From Botryosphaeria dothidea (taxonomy: Eukaryota > Ascomycota > Dothideomycetes > Botryosphaeriales > Botryosphaeriaceae): a DNA stretch of 64,000 bases. A program made the translations under genes and the position numbers. Position 1 is the stretch's first letter. Each line of letters begins with the position of its first letter. Shown piece by piece: positions 1 to 13,819 of this stretch. The stretch lies in assembly GCA_011503125.2 (NCBI GenBank), contig WWBZ02000022.1, forward strand, positions 496,001 to 560,000, written 5' to 3'. Below the pieces are notes generated by a model, which was given only the letters and a program-made list of their open reading frames with translations, was not told the origin of the DNA and searched no databases.

Positions 1-3000
1 GGAGAAATGCAGAAAGTGAACTCAGAGGCCGCTCAATCAGATGTTGTGCCCGCTGAGCCCCCTTGCAATAACTAGTTGCCATCGTGGAGCCTCTCTCCAT
101 CCGCGGAGAAGCACAGCTACAAGTCACTCGCTTCTTCCCTCGCACTCCAATTCATTTCGCGAACCGCTCCCCCTTCGCCTATCGCTCGTCTCGACACCTC
201 CGTCGGCGGCACTGAGGAGTCTCCTGTCTCCTGTCCGCGCAACCGAAGGTCTATTCGCGATAGTCGAAGGTCGGATATCGGTGTGTCGTTCGACTATCGA
301 CAAGAAACGATACCCGAGTATTGAGTGCAGAGAGGCAGCGCACAAGACCCTTGATCTTCATTGATCGAACATCGTCATTTACGCCTTTTTCTCACCGCTC
401 TCGACCACACAGACCCCGCCGTTTGCGCGCCTCCAAGTCGCTTGGACCTTTCGGTAGAAAGATCGAGCGAGGAGGCCCAGTTTAAAAAAGAAGGGGGATT
501 TTCGCGTGCAAATCGCGGAGGATGAGCGAACGCAAGAGCAGGCGCGGGTTTCGCAGCATTGCGCTACAATTGGAGGTCTCTCTAAAAATATGAAGGGGGA
601 TCTGCCGATAGGGCGAGCAGCAGGCCCTGTGTCGTTGTTACTGCACGACTTTCACCAAAAACGGTGCGGACAGAGCTAACGCACGTACGGCAAATCATGG
701 TCCTGCAACGGTTTTTTGTGATTTCGTTAAAGCTGCTGATCGTCGCTCTAAAGAAAGGCCGGACTTGCCCCCACCTACTTTTATAGTGCAATGCTTCGTG
801 CGCGCAGGGTGCTCTGACGGTTTCTCGTTACCTTACGGCTGGCTCATTTATCGGTCCGAGGGGGCGACAGGACTGCATCGCTTAGACAGCAAGAGTTGTG
901 GTGGAGAAGGGGGTGCGTGCGTTTGAGAGTGGTCTTGTGATTTTTTTTTTCCTGCCTTGACTCCTTCTCATTCTCGCGTCGTTCGTCTTCACAGTCAACC
1001 TTCGCGCATTGCGTTCATGAATTGGACGATGGTGTTGAACCGACAATGAAAGCCGTGCATACCAAATTAGGCAGGAGGTTCGTTGGCTATGTATAGGCTC
1101 GGTGACGTCAAATCGGAGTTATTCCCCTGGCGGGGGAATTTTACCAGGCGGAAGAGCCGGCAGCCTGCAACTCCTGGGTGTCCTTCGGGGATACTTGGCC
1201 GGCCGCAGACGCCCGAATGGGTACGGACAGTTCGGCCGGGGAAACTGAACCACGAGAGAGCGTGAGCAAGAAGGGAGAAGGGCGACAGGGGCTCCTGAGA
1301 GAAGAAGTCAGACCCGGATCTCGACAGGGGACGTTGCTCCTCAATAGCAGCAGGGATTGGGCCGCGAGCAGTCACGCCAGCCTTATGTATAGATGCCTAT
1401 CTTATGTGGCGTAGCTCGGTGCTAACTTTTACTCTAGTAGTGCCGTACACGGTGGCTTGTTCCGCATATTTGGAATAGAGAACAGCGGCGAAAGTAAAAA
1501 GGCACAACAAGGTGGCGGGAGAGCAGCAAAAGCAACGACAGGCACGCCGGCTGCCCGTTGGAGGAGAGACGGGGCAGATCTTCATTCGTGCCTAATCATC
1601 TACTTGTCGAAATCGTCATCATCCCGACAAGCTGAATCAAGACGACCAAAGCGCCGCAAACCTAAAACTCATGAGCCACACCACCCCACGCACGACCCAC
1701 CTCCTCCCTTTCCCTAAAAGCAACGCTCGGATCAGCTGCCGCGCCTTCTCCCACCCACATAACCCACCGGCCCTTTCAACCACACGCAACGAACCCACGA
1801 CGCTACAGAACAACCGCCAGCATCTCTCGCCTTGTCCCCTGCCGTCCGAACTGCATTGCCGCGCCGACGATGTCCCGAACCCGCCCTACAAGGCTTAGCA
1901 ATAATATCCTCAGCCTCCTTCGGCGCATGGACCAAGCCCGTCTCAAGGCGTGGGTAGGACGTGGTTTACCGCCCACGTAGGGCGACGAATCCTTGAACGC
2001 ACGGTACAACGACAGGGCAAGACAAGGTAGCGAGTCAGTTGAATCCGTCGGACTACTACCCAGCAGTATATTGCAGTTGCAACGATGAAGACATCCGTGC
2101 TCATTTTCGTTACCCCAAAAAACCGTTGTAGCCCGAAAAAGCCAAGAACCGGGCTGTACTCTTTATCGCCGCCCCCGGACGCGCAAACGTCACCGAGCGC
2201 TAAGCATTACTCCTTCCCCGAGAAGACCGGAGGTGATTCCAATTCGTCATCAATTTTCTCCTTCTATTACGATCCCAGTCTCGTGCAGCTTTGATTTTTT
2301 TTTTAGAAAAGATAATCTGACAGACCAATCATCGCAGCGCAAATGTACCGCGGTCCAACACCAAAAAGAGTCTCGTACGAGCAAAGACAAAGAAGAACAG
2401 GTGGTGGGGACGCGCGTAAAGCGGTTTCGCCGCAATGACCGGGCGGTCTGCCTGCTTGCAACCCTTTCCCACCATTTCCCACACTCACCCCCCCCCCCAC
2501 CAAACCAACGACGCATCCGCCAACTTCTGACCATATTGTTACCATATCTTTAAAAAGAAGAGTTTGGACAGAAAGGAAAATATATTCCTAACCGTTTGGA
2601 CGCACGGAGACCCTACGTCCGGGAAACCGATTCGGGATTCGGGTTGTAAAGTGAGGTACACGAATCCGGCTCCTCGGAAGATAGCTTCCATTATGCGTTT
2701 TCTGTAAGCAAGAAGAGAAACGTTGACGACAAGGTTGCGGTATACGCGGCTCAGGTCTCCTGTGTGAGCATTTCAAATTCTCCCTTCCCCTTTCCCGCCT
2801 ATGGTGAGGTGCGGGAGAGATTTGGAGGAGGGAACAAGCGTGGGGAAGAACTCTTATCTCATGCAGAGCTGAACCACACGGCTGGTAAATTTGTTCTATA
2901 CAAGTCCACGCAAAAATGAAATTTGAGCATTGGAAAAGGGTTCGCACGATCGTGGCGCACCCAGATCTGAGACAACGATGTGGTGGTTGACTATGAAGAG

Positions 3001-6000
3001 GGGAGAAGAAACCAAAGTGACCAAGGGGCACGAGGTCAAAACATCTTCTCCACTTGGCCTACCCGGCGAAGCGCTTGGAAACGAAGCTACTACCAGAACG
3101 GAGTCACAGCGCGATTGGAATCGAGGCGGTGGAGAAAGGGAGGACAGACCATCATCATGAGACGATGCTGTGCCAGTGCTTGCTTGACAGAAATGCCCAT
3201 AGGCAAATCACGAAACAGCAGTTTTCTTCACGTACGACCTGCCCAGAGGCTCCGCAGATCTCATTGGATAGAAAATTTGGTTTTATTTCGCGTTTACTTT
3301 TAAGCTTGCATGCCTGCTGCAGAAACATGCTCACCCATCTGCAGCCGCAGAGATGTCAGAAGAAACGAACGCCTTGGACTGCACTTCTCCACAATATGCA
3401 GCGGCTCACAGCATGGCAGTGGTGGAACAGTAAGCGAACCAAAAGCAAAAAAAAAAAAAAGTAGAAGTGAAAAGCCAAGAACAAGGCAAAAAAGGCGGAA
3501 CTCAATGTACTGCTGCCTCTGATGCTGTGCTTACTGGGTTGTGGTTAAATGGTGGCTGGGATCGGCATTGCAGGAGGAATGGAATGCGGAGCCGTGTCTG
3601 CTACCTATCGCGATCAGTTGAATAGCATTCTTCAGCAGCTGCGGTGGACGGGTCGCCAGCAGGCCGCGTCTTTTACCGCAGCGTGAGACACCTCGATCGC
3701 CACATTTCACTCCTCGGCGAATCCTTCAATGAGCAGATCGCGCCGATTGCTCTTCGATGGTCGCCATGTTCCAAATCCAGTGTCGTTGAAGTGAGGTCCA
3801 GATGCTTTCTATCTTTGTCCAAGCGCGAACCTTGGCACCACACGAGCTTAATGCTGACAGGCACGCCACTTTTTGGCCGTTAACGGCGCACGGCGAGGCC
3901 GGTAGCGAGCAGGCTTACTGCGAACAAACGTGCTGTAACTTCGGGTAGGGCTGGCGGGAACCAAGGGTAGCAATCGTTACATCGTCTCGCGAACGTGTCG
4001 TTGGCGGCAGGCTTGAGCCGCAGAAGCGGAGGGAAAGGGGTGACGAGGTGGAGCCCGCGTGCAGAACACAACGGTCATCGCCAACGGCCGTCGTCTCACC
4101 TCGCCAATCTCGGCCCACTCGTGGCTAAAGTTTCCTGTAGTCATCTGCGGGTGTTGATTATACTTTCGGCCATGTGGAAGTGCGTTCGGATTGTGTACCG
4201 TCCAAAAACCATGTGGCTCGAGGACTGCGGAGGCACCGCCGCCACCCCGCTCATCCCTGGCTTAATCGTCTGCCCCCAGCATTCCTCTGGCGGGAAGCGG
4301 TTGCGCGCAGTGAAACAGCTGCAGGTCATTCGCGGGGCGGGCCACTGCCGAGTGACTTGGTGAGAGTCGCCACATTGGACGGAGTTGAGACGTCTAGATG
4401 CTGTGCGGCGTCGCCGTTCAAGTTCATGCTGCGTTGGCTGGGCTCGTCTGGGCGACGATCCAGATTAGCGCGGTGATATGGACAGGGCCATCGTCAGTAT
4501 GGAGTCACTATTGTCCTGCAGATGTCAGAATACAGACGAGGCAAAATTCCTGTTTATGCGATCAGTGTTTGCCTGAATTCTCTGTCCAGGCATTCACTTC
4601 GGTGGCCCAGGTACGAGATATGGTGGCGTTCGCGTCAATTCTCCTAGAGCGTCCGGGACAACGTGGCGCATCGTGGCCAAGGGATCGACTTTGAGCGGTT
4701 CGGTAGCTATGGCTAGTTGCTTCCGGTAGCGGGTTGTTGAATGCTGGCGGACCATCCTCGGCGCGCTTTGGAGGAGCTGTGCCACGAGAGGGTGTTTTTG
4801 TGAATATTCAGGGTCCGTATATGCCCCGTCAAAAAAACTGGCTTGTTTGCGAACAGTGCTTCGATAGTTAGTTTTGCCCTGCTCGTCCGAATACAGTCTG
4901 AGAGATGCGTGCTGCTGGAGGCCGGTCGTATTGCGCCATGGATCCGTTAGTCGGACGCACAAACGCACTTCTTCCTGATTCTGTCGTCGTGCTTGCGTAC
5001 CCTGGACAGGATGCAAGGAAGAGGATCATCGGGCAGTCGAAAGTAGAGTCAGGAATTGCAAGCAGCCTGCGCGTGCTACAATGGCGTCTCGTCCTCGTGG
5101 TTGGTGGTTGATCCGGACATAGTGCTCACTGGCGCCTTGGGCCCCATGCCAGAGGTGCAGCGTTATCGCGATCTCTGGCATCGAGCCCTAATGATTTGCT
5201 GGCGGGCCGCCTGAGCGGTCAGTCAGGGTAGTGAGCAGCTCGTCCACCGCAAATGGCAGCCTTGGAGAGAGGAACGGGGTGGGATTCGTGCCGGAGCGCC
5301 TCTGCCTATTATTCTGCTTTTCTTGGCTGTGGCCACTGTGGCGGTAAGAAAAGTTGCGGCGGCCAGCTCCGCACGAGCACCCAGTGATGCACAAGACAGT
5401 GACCTGCAGCAGGCGGCGGCCATCGGAGGCTTTCAGCTGTCGCTTGTCAGCCGCGATCTGCGATTGGCGTCAGCAAGATCATCTGCCACGATGCTGATGC
5501 TGCAGGGTCTCGTAGACCAAGGCCAGCCAGGCGCGCTAGAACGGAGCGAGTGTTGAATATTCGCAACATTGGCTCGGCATCGCGGCGATGGCGCGCCTGC
5601 CAGAACAAGCCCTGGCTGCAGCAGCCGGTCAGCTCGTCGGATGCGGATGGGCGCGAGCCGGCTCGCAGAGGTGTTGCACGGCGGCAATTGTGCAGGGAAC
5701 AGGGGCGCTGGGGCCATGGAAAGATGGGAGAAGGCGCTCGGAACGTGGTACTGAAGATGCGCGCGGGAGCGGAAGCAGTAAGTCGGCGTGGGTTAGGGCG
5801 TGGAAGCCAGATCATGCGCTGGAGCAAGATCTCTGTGCTGTGCCGTCAGTATGCGGGCCGGGAGCATGGCGTGTTCCGGGAGATTGACACGAGGGACAGC
5901 GGTCTAAAGTGGTGGCAGTTGACTCGCAGCACGCTGATCATCCCCGCGCCTCGTCTGCACGCCGTCACAGGCCGTCACGTTTCCGCGCGGTGGAGCGCTC

Positions 6001-7558
6001 GTCGCGAGCAGGCCAAGAGCAGAAGTCATCCGACAGGCTCCACGGCGATCAAACTCGGGGCGGGCACGAGAATAGCCGACGACGTCAGGTCGCACAATGT
6101 ATGTACTATCGAATTGCTGGCCGGACGCGTGATGACGGGCGCGCTCTGCTTCTGGCGTTGAGCGGCGAGCGCGGCACTGGGGAATGCAACGCGCGGTGCG
6201 TGGCGGCTGCAACGGTGACGGCGGCGGCAGCGGCGGCGGCGGTGGATACGCTGCTGCTGCGGCTGCGGAGAGCAATGGGGAAGGACGGGTGCAGCGCAGT
6301 GCAGCGCAGACAAGTGAGAGTCGCGGTGGTCGGGGCGGCGGGCGGTCGCAGCCGTTGGCGTGGGCTGGGCTGGGCGTGGGCTGGCGGTGGCTCCTGCCAG
6401 CGGCGCGGGTGCGGCGGAGAGCGAGCTCGCTCAGAGGCTCCAGGGCCGCGGGGCGGTGGCTGCGCGCGGCGACTGTCGACCTCACTCTTGGGGCAGCAGC
6501 AGGGGCGCGCTCTCACCTTCGCTTCGCCGCGAAGCAGTTTCAGAGTTTCAGCTGCTAAGCGTCTGGCAGCCGACTCCATCCTATTCTCCGAATGCTCGAT
6601 CGAGACAGACTCCTGAAACCGCTTCCGTTTCGGGTCGTTTCCAAGCGGCGTGCGCCCTCCCACCGAGCCATGCCGCTCCGCGATATTCACCCAGGACCGG
6701 CCAAGGCAGCGGGCGGCCAAGCTTCTGCCCTATGGGCGTGCGTCCGCTGCTCGGCTTCTGCTACAGTGGGGAGCAGCAGCGCGCGCTGTTCCAGAATTCT
6801 GCAGCCAAGCCGCTGCCCTTTCTGACGCTCAAACCGACCCTACGCATCGTGGCCTCTGCTACGACTTGCGTAGCGATCCATCATGTCATTCTCTTAGCCA
6901 CTCTTTCTCTCACATCATATAGTCCGCGCCCTGCCCGCAGCCCTGTCCGCCTTCCCCTAATTTGGCCCTGTCACTCTTTTGCCTCGCGCCCTTCACCACA
7001 GCACACTCGTTTTTGCTGCTTGCTTGCTTTGGAGCATTGCTACCTCTCGCGCCGGCTGCGACCCAGGTACCTTACTCTGTACATTCCTTTTTAATTGTGT
7101 GTGAGCGGAGAGAAGCACGCCCCGACCATCCACGCACCCGTCCACGCCCGTCCACGTCCAGCACACGCCTCCAACCACCAGTCCCTTCTGCTCGTCGTTC
7201 TACAGCAGCTCCAGAAGACCAGAGCCGGCAGTCTTGGCTCGCGCTCGTACGTGAGCAGCCCTCCCTTGCTTGTCTGCGGCTCGTCGGCGTCACCGTCTCC
7301 CCAGCTAGGCCCGCCGCGATGCACGCACGGCTCCCTCCAAGGGTTCCGCCGGCTGTAATCATGCATGCCAGTAGGAGCTAACACGCGCGTACAGGCTAAT
7401 CCGTCTACCGTCGTTTAAAAATGGAATTTAATGCGGCACCCCAGTCCGTCGCCCGTCCTGCCCCCCAAAACACCACTGACGTTGTATAAAGATATCGTCC
7501 GTCTCTTGGTGCGCCCGATATTTTCGTCCAGGATCCCAACCGCCCCGGCTCCCAGATA
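1..7558. other. long gene-free upstream region
   Basis: No reading frame here has the composition or intron pattern of a real gene. Several overlapping frames of about 200 codons between 5.5 and 7.1 kb lie on both strands of very GC-rich DNA and are chance openings. The segment 6205-6250 is a GGC-rich run. The last ~600 bases are C/T-rich, as in leaders of fungal regulatory genes. A long 5' leader or regulatory region for the downstream Rua1-like gene is an inference; a non-coding RNA cannot be excluded. Confidence 0.6.
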
Positions 7559-9741
7559 ATGTATTCGTATGGCTCTGCTCCTGTGCAACCGCAGCCGCCC
7601 ACCACCTCCGCCAACACCCACACCTCGGCCCCCTTTCAGCCAGCCAGCACGTGGTCGGTGTCACAGCAAGACATGATGGCCATTGCCGCCAGCTCCACCA
7701 AGCCCCCGGCCACTGCATCCTCCCGCCCCTCCAGCATGTGTGGCCCGCCGCCCCCCAAGTACGGCTGGCGCAACTCTGCCGCTTCGGGCGAGTACTACCA
7801 GCCCCACTCGCATGCCGACACAGGTATGTCACCCGCCAGCACGCTGATATTTATCCTGACGACCTCCGCAGAATCATGGTGTCAAAAGGCTTGCGATATG
7901 GTAGACTATCCTAACATGGATCCAGAGATTCCCGACTTCCACCAGGCCATGATGGGCCACCACGACGAGGACAGCCCCATCATTGACCTCAGGCAGTACC
8001 CGAGCATGCGCCAGGACCCCAACACCGGCTACCTGCAGAACCCGTCGCAGCGGTTCTCCGGTGCTTCGTTCTCCACGACGAGCACGGGCACTGGCTTCAT
8101 GCCAGACGTGAACACGTACGATGACTTTTCGTCCGAAACGGACACCCACTCCTACACGGCCTCTGACTATGACAGCTGGGGAAACATGGATCCAACTCCG
8201 AATAACCTCCTGTCACCCTTGACCTCTCCGCAGCGCCACGATCCCGTCCGGACCGTCAGCCGCGGCGGTGCCTCGCCGGGGCCCCACAGCCACCAGCAAA
8301 ACAGCGTCCGCTCTTCGCCCTACACCATGGAGAGCGACCGCCTGAAGAGGTGGTCCACCGGCATGACCGGCGTCGCCCCGACCTCCACTCCCGCTTTCGG
8401 TATGCACCAGATCCAGGACAGGTTCGCCAACTACGGACAGCGCCTCAACCCGCACGGCCACCAGTCGGTCCCCGCCTATGGAGCCAGCACCATGAGCATG
8501 CACCGCCCGCAGTCCCAATACGTGCTTTCCTCGCAGCCGCACCCGCTGCCCTCTAGCCAAGGCCCTCTTTTCTCCTCTCCTCACCAGCGGTACCAATTGG
8601 AGGCGCCGCGTCCCCTTCCTTCGCAGGGCATGTATGGCCTGCTTCAGAGCAACGATCACCAGCATCACGGTTGCTCCGCACACTTTGCCGACTTCTCCGA
8701 GCCGCCCAATCTATACGCATCCCTGCAGCAGGAGCCCTCTGATCCGCCCGAGTCGGACATGCATCCCTCAGATCCTGACATGGTGCCCAAGGAGCAGGAG
8801 CTGCGCTTTGAGGGCGATCTGTACACCCCCCGCTGGGTGCGCGGCCACGGTAACAAGCGCGAGGGCTGGTGCGGACTATGCAAACCTGGCAGGTGGCTCG
8901 TGCTGAAGAACAGCGCGTATTGGTACGACAAGTCGTTCACGCACGGCGTCAGTGCGAACACGGGCGTCGCCTTCCAGGGTCCGCAAGAAACCCGTCGCAC
9001 AGAGGGAAACCTGGATGTGTGGGAAGGCTTGTGCGGCAGCTGCGGCGACTGGGTAGCGTTGGTAAGCAGCAAGAAGAAGGGAACGACGTGGTTTAGGCAC
9101 GCCTACAAGGTAAGGGATCCCGCCCATATTCTCTAACACGCCACAGACGGCGCACCCCGGTATTAGTCATGCTCAACCCTTCCCTACCCACTATCTACCT
9201 AACCCCCCTGCCGCAATATGTCCGGGACTACTCTGTCTGCTATCGTCCAATAGTACGTTGCAGCCTTCGAATTGTTCATTGACACGTCTCATAGTGCCAC
9301 ACCCACCCCAAGGCCAAAGATGGTCCCAAGCGTCGTCGGGAGGCGTCATCCACTCAGCTTGCCCGCAACGCTAGCAACGCTAGCAGTAATCGGCCTTCGA
9401 CTGCAGCTTCGTTGTCGTCGTCACGTCCCGCTAGCAGTCGTCTCCCTCAAGAAGGCACTCCGTCGATCAAACAAGAGCGTTCTGCAACAGATACCGCGGC
9501 GTTTGGCATCTCGACACCCGCGAGCGAAACCACTCCATCGCCTCGCGGTGGCCGTGGTCCCGCGTTACCCCAGCAACACCAGATGCACCCCCACCCTCAT
9601 CCTCACCAAGTGCCCCAACATGAGAACTCATACATGGACCACCTTGTCCACGTACCAGGGACTCACCACCAGCATCACGACAGCGTTGTTGGTACTTCGG
9701 TTAAAGGGTTTGGAGCGGGCAACTGGGCCAGCATAATATGA
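7559..9741 (+). CDS. Rua1-type zinc-binding transcription regulator
   Basis: Predicted nuclear regulator of 649 aa from three exons: 7559-7823, 7872-9109 and 9295-9741. The first intron (48 nt) is a multiple of three, so the frame stays open across it; GTATGT, CTGAC and CAG signals support splicing. Residues about 1-395 are low complexity, rich in Ser, Pro, Gln and His. Residues about 400-505 match the C-terminal domain of Rua1, the Ustilago regulator of glycolipid genes. Cys/His pairs WCGLC, LCGSC and KCHTH are likely zinc ligands, and the second intron falls exactly before CHTH (residues 502-505). The tail is again Ser/Pro/His-rich. The start is the first ATG of the open frame, behind a C/T-rich leader. 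The domain call is firm; the target genes are unknown. Confidence 0.85.
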
Positions 9742-12700
9742 GCGGGATGTAGATGTCTCTTCCTTACGGCCTTTCGATCTATGTGTGACGGCCTGGGGGA
9801 TGTGTTTTCTGACCAGCACTGTGGATGAATCGCCGGTCCCAAATTGAACGAGAGCATGTGTGGATGAGTATTTGTAAGGTGTCTCTGATTTGTTGTGGTG
9901 GTGGCCTGTAGGATGAAGGAAATTCTTTTTCACTTATTCATTCTTCTATGGGTGGTTTCTTCGCTTCGTTCTCCCCCTCGTCCTGTTCCATTCTTATCCG
10001 ATACCCCCTCGATGTCGCGATGAATGGGTGGCTTGGTGGCCTTTTTTATATCCCTTTGGAATTTGGCGCCGAACTATGTGTATGAGTCTAGTATGACATG
10101 CGTTGGGATCTCGGCATTGTTACCGTTGTTGAATTTTTCCCGTTTCTGGCTTATACCTCTGTTTTACTGTTTGCAGTCACTTTTCGACTATTGCTGCTGA
10201 AGTCTGTTTGCGAAGGGTTTCATCATCATCTGGATTTCCTCTCATCACGAAGTTACGACAGTAGGTAGTAGCTAGGTAGAGGATTGCATAGCTTCGGCGT
10301 GTGTTTTGAGCACTGGGGAGCTTCATTCGGCTTATGCCTCTGCGCATCTAGCTGGAGCAGGAGGAAAGCATCAAAAATGAATATCAGCGTTGTTTTTTCA
10401 TGTCTTGACTTCGCGTTATTCCTTCGAAATGTCCCTCTCTTCTCTCACTACTACACGATTTTCCTTTTTCTACATGCTGGCACGGTTCAGCAGAAGTTTT
10501 TGCAGTTGACTAGACCCAGACAAGAGAACGAAACTCTTCTTCACAACTTTCGAGGCTCTGCCTAGAACTTCCTCAACACTGTCCCGGTTTCCAGCCTTTT
10601 CATGAAGACCAAACCCCTCTTGAAGAAGCTTTGGATCGGGAGTTGCAACAGCCGGAACCGCATTGATGGGGTTCTATTAAGATCTGCCCATGACTATATC
10701 GTGACTGGGCTGAGACAGGCTAACGCCACCGACGGACTTTTAAACTCCACAGTCGAGGGAGCCCCTAGCTGAGCCCCGTCTGGGATGAAGGTGGTCTTGT
10801 CTCTGCCTTGTCCCTTTGCCCAGCCCCTCAGCCACGACTGCCGGGCAGGCACAGGCCCCTCGCTGGGTCCTCTTTTGCCCTACAGCCCACTCCAACTTAG
10901 CCCACCTACTATACCCAGTAAGAGCACCCGCGAGTCCCGCAGCGCCGGACGGCAGGGCCGACGCTGCGCCATACACTACACGATACGCGCGGCTTGCCCG
11001 ATGATCAACTCCCGTCCGCTGCGCTCCGTGCTAGTACCTGCCAATTCAAGTCCCTACCGTCATCCCAGGTCCACCAATGAGTGGTCGTTTTCGGATGGCT
11101 TCTCCCGATCGTTGCGCCTTCCTTCCTTCGATTCCTTCCGTCTCGGTCAACTGATTCCCCCTTTCGAAAATCAGTCGGGTTCTCACACCGTGACTCCGGC
11201 TAGGCGCCGCGCTGCGGAATTCCTCCCAGCTGACTGGCTCGCCCGACAAAAATGCGAAACGGCCTAAGGGCGAGCTTGAGCAGGGGATTGCGTCACTCTC
11301 CTTCGGTCACTTGGCAGCAACAAAGCCAAGCTCAGCAGCAGACCATCTCTGATACCAATCGTCACGTACTCGTCAGCCCCTCTGTCTCTCATCGCGACCT
11401 CGTACTTCTCCACAGATCCGTTGTTGCGTCAGCCCGACCGTTCTAACACCGTTGGCCGCCTGAACGGCTCTCGTCGCACTAAGGAGCCCCAACAGCCGCA
11501 AACCACACCACAACATGCTCATCCGCGTTACCTCTATTTGTACTAGCGGCAACCCGAAAAGACCCCCTGCCCATCCTCTTCGCAACAAAAGCAGTTTCCG
11601 CCCGGCACAAAGCCGAGACGCTCCAAAACTCCAAAACCGCTTTCACTCTCATTCGTTGAAGGTCTCAATTATAGAAGGGACGAATCATTTCGGAGAATAT
11701 ATAATCATTCAGTAATCAATGTTCAAGTCAGGTGTGCAACATTCGTCACGCACGTCAGAGCAGATTTGCGAAACCGCCGCGCGCCGAGAAAAGACAGAAC
11801 CATTCTTCGCCGTGACGTTGGGCTCCTGCGTTTCTTGTCTTGGTTAGGCGGAACCCGTTCGCCCTGTCTTTCTGATGTGGTGGTGTGGTGGTGATCTGCT
11901 TGAATATTAGCCGCGGGCTGCGCTAATCGGAGAGATGCGACAACAATGACTCTCTGTGATGGTGGTGGTGGTGGCGGCGGCGGTTTGTGAAGCCGGTGCA
12001 CACCGCTCTCCTCTCCATCCACTCCAATCTTCCTTCCGGATGTCATCGGGACCGAAATGAATGGACGGGACAAACAACAAGCACAGCGTCGGATTATACA
12101 AGCCTCGGAAGCCTCGTTTCCTTTTCCGATCGGATTAACAGAGTCAAAGAGGATGCAGCTAAAGAGTCTGAGGGTTACGAAATACGGCTTGCTGATTGAA
12201 GATGCTTCGAAAAGTCCTTTCATCATAGTATTACGTTGTCAGGCGGGAGGGTGGTCACACCAATCCTATTCGGCTACGTGATGGAGGCTGGTCTTGCGGC
12301 GTAGATGACGACGCTGCTCAAACCACTATCTATAGGCTGAGATTCCGCCCCATACCCGCTCCGGCTTTGTTCCGGAGCACACTTCTTCTCTTGAACCTGT
12401 AGTATAGCAAGACCTCACAAGACATCTTTCTCTATCCTTTTCCTTTTGGCTTCATGACTTCATCATGAGCATGCCTCGCATGCAAATCTACACGTGCTTA
12501 CAAACCCACGTAGAACAACCCATGCGACAGGATAAGGGGCTACATCCCATCGCACCGGAATCTTCCTCACTACCTGGTGCAATTCCCTGAACCAAAAAGA
12601 AAGTTTAATATTTGCCCTTCTCTCTTTTCTGTGATCTTAAAAATAGAAGGCTGAAGCTTTCTCTTCAAAGAGCTTCGAAGCGCACCTTTGCGGTGTCGGT

Positions 12701-13195
12701 TCCAGAGTTCTGTACATGAAGCGAAGAAAAAAGCAAGGATAAAAGGGCTGATGTGTGAAGTATTGCGGAGGATAGCGGATCTACGCTTACTTTTGCGGAG
12801 ACAATAGAACACGGGATGCCGAACGGCGATTTCCAGATAGAAGCGATACCAAGCCGCGGGCGATGTGTAGTTAAGAGTATGTCTATTTTTAAACTTATTA
12901 TAGGGTGACCTGGTTAAGATTATATGCTGTGGAGATCTTTCGTCACCGTCGAAATATCGCCGCTGACTCGGGAAGGGTCCAACGTGCGCTCGTATCCGAG
13001 GCCATTTCAAGCTCGTGGCGCTTTTTGCGCACTATACAGCGGGAGTGACGATGGAATTTCCTTGCGACCTTTCTGCTGACTACACTGAGCATGTGGTCGC
13101 TGCTGGCGAGCACTCCATTCGGTTCAAAGTGGCTGCACATGGTCGTGTATAGAATCCAATTCTGTAAGCTGGCTTTGCTGCTTATACGTTTCAAT
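9742..13195. other. intergenic, no gene seen
   Basis: The first several hundred bases are T-rich and probably the 3' UTR of the Rua1-like gene. The rest has only short frames without recognisable composition. A (CCA/CCG)-type run lies near 11.96 kb. I see no RNA gene or repeat of note. Confidence 0.5.
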
Positions 13196-13819
13196 TTAGG
13201 AAGACTTCTTGCCCTCCAAAAAGAGCGAAGACTCGAAGCAGAACAGGACGCGCCCATCAGGCAGCCTCGCTTCAGCAGTGAAGGAGTAGTCCCCCGTCTC
13301 TAGAAACATGCCGAGGATCACATAATCGGCAACCAGCTCGTTCCTCCCCGGCTTCAATTCTCTTGTGTATTCTCCTTTCTGCCTCAGCACTATCTGAGGG
13401 TAGTTGACCAGCTTCTCCTCCAGCACGAAGGGCTCATCATCGCCCTTCTTGGCGGTCAATCTCATGATCGAGTCATTGAGATTTGGGACATCAGGCGCCC
13501 AGCCTTGCAGAAAGGCAAAAAAGCGGTGATCTCTGTGTCGCTTGTCAATTGTTTGTTGCACGGCGGAGCCATGGATGGGAGCATACGCTGTCGGCGGGCT
13601 CGGCGCAACGTCGAATTCCTCAATCTCGAAGAGCTGCTCGCGCGGAGGCGGGCCACAGTAGTATGCATCATTGTCGCCACGCAGCTTCTGTCTTTGGGTC
13701 ATTGTTTGAAGGTGAGGTGTGGAGTGCAACGTTTCCTGAGGCGGAAGGCGGATGGTAAGTGCTATGGCACTCTGGAAGAGGGACAACGGAACAAGCGTGT
13801 ACGTAAGGAAGCCTTTCAT
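13196..13819 (-). CDS. secreted ML-like (lipid-recognition type) protein
   Basis: Single-exon gene of 207 aa. Residues 1-20 form a signal peptide (hydrophobic core LTYTLVPLSLFQSAIA), so the product should enter the secretory pathway. The mature part has a Cys near the start (YYCGPPP), then LFEIEEFDVAPSPP, a central beta-rich stretch, and the ending GDYSFTAEARLPDGRVLFCF. This order resembles ML/NPC2-like lipid-binding proteins of fungi: an 'I..FD..P.PP' strand, then 'G.Y...A.A...D....C'. The similarity is by eye and only moderate. A role in sterol or phospholipid transfer is family knowledge, not shown here. It is divergently oriented to the SGNH hydrolase gene, 0.9 kb away. Confidence 0.6.
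   Translation of the reverse strand: MKGFLTYTLVPLSLFQSAIALTIRLPPQETLHSTPHLQTMTQRQKLRGDNDAYYCGPPPREQLFEIEEFDVAPSPPTAYAPIHGSAVQQTIDKRHRDHRFFAFLQGWAPDVPNLNDSIMRLTAKKGDDEPFVLEEKLVNYPQIVLRQKGEYTRELKPGRNELVADYVILGMFLETGDYSFTAEARLPDGRVLFCFESSLFLEGKKSS

Noticed and set aside
3302..3322. AAGCTTGCATGCCTGC resembling a cloning-vector polylinker
   Set aside because: Only 16 bases match, the next bases leave the polylinker order, and no other vector sequence is nearby. Chance is more likely than contamination.
5550..7094. Overlapping frames of 190-245 codons on both strands
   Set aside because: They occur together in very GC-rich DNA on several frames, have Arg/Ala/Ser-rich nonsense composition, no domain and no splice logic. 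Stop-poor GC-rich DNA explains them.
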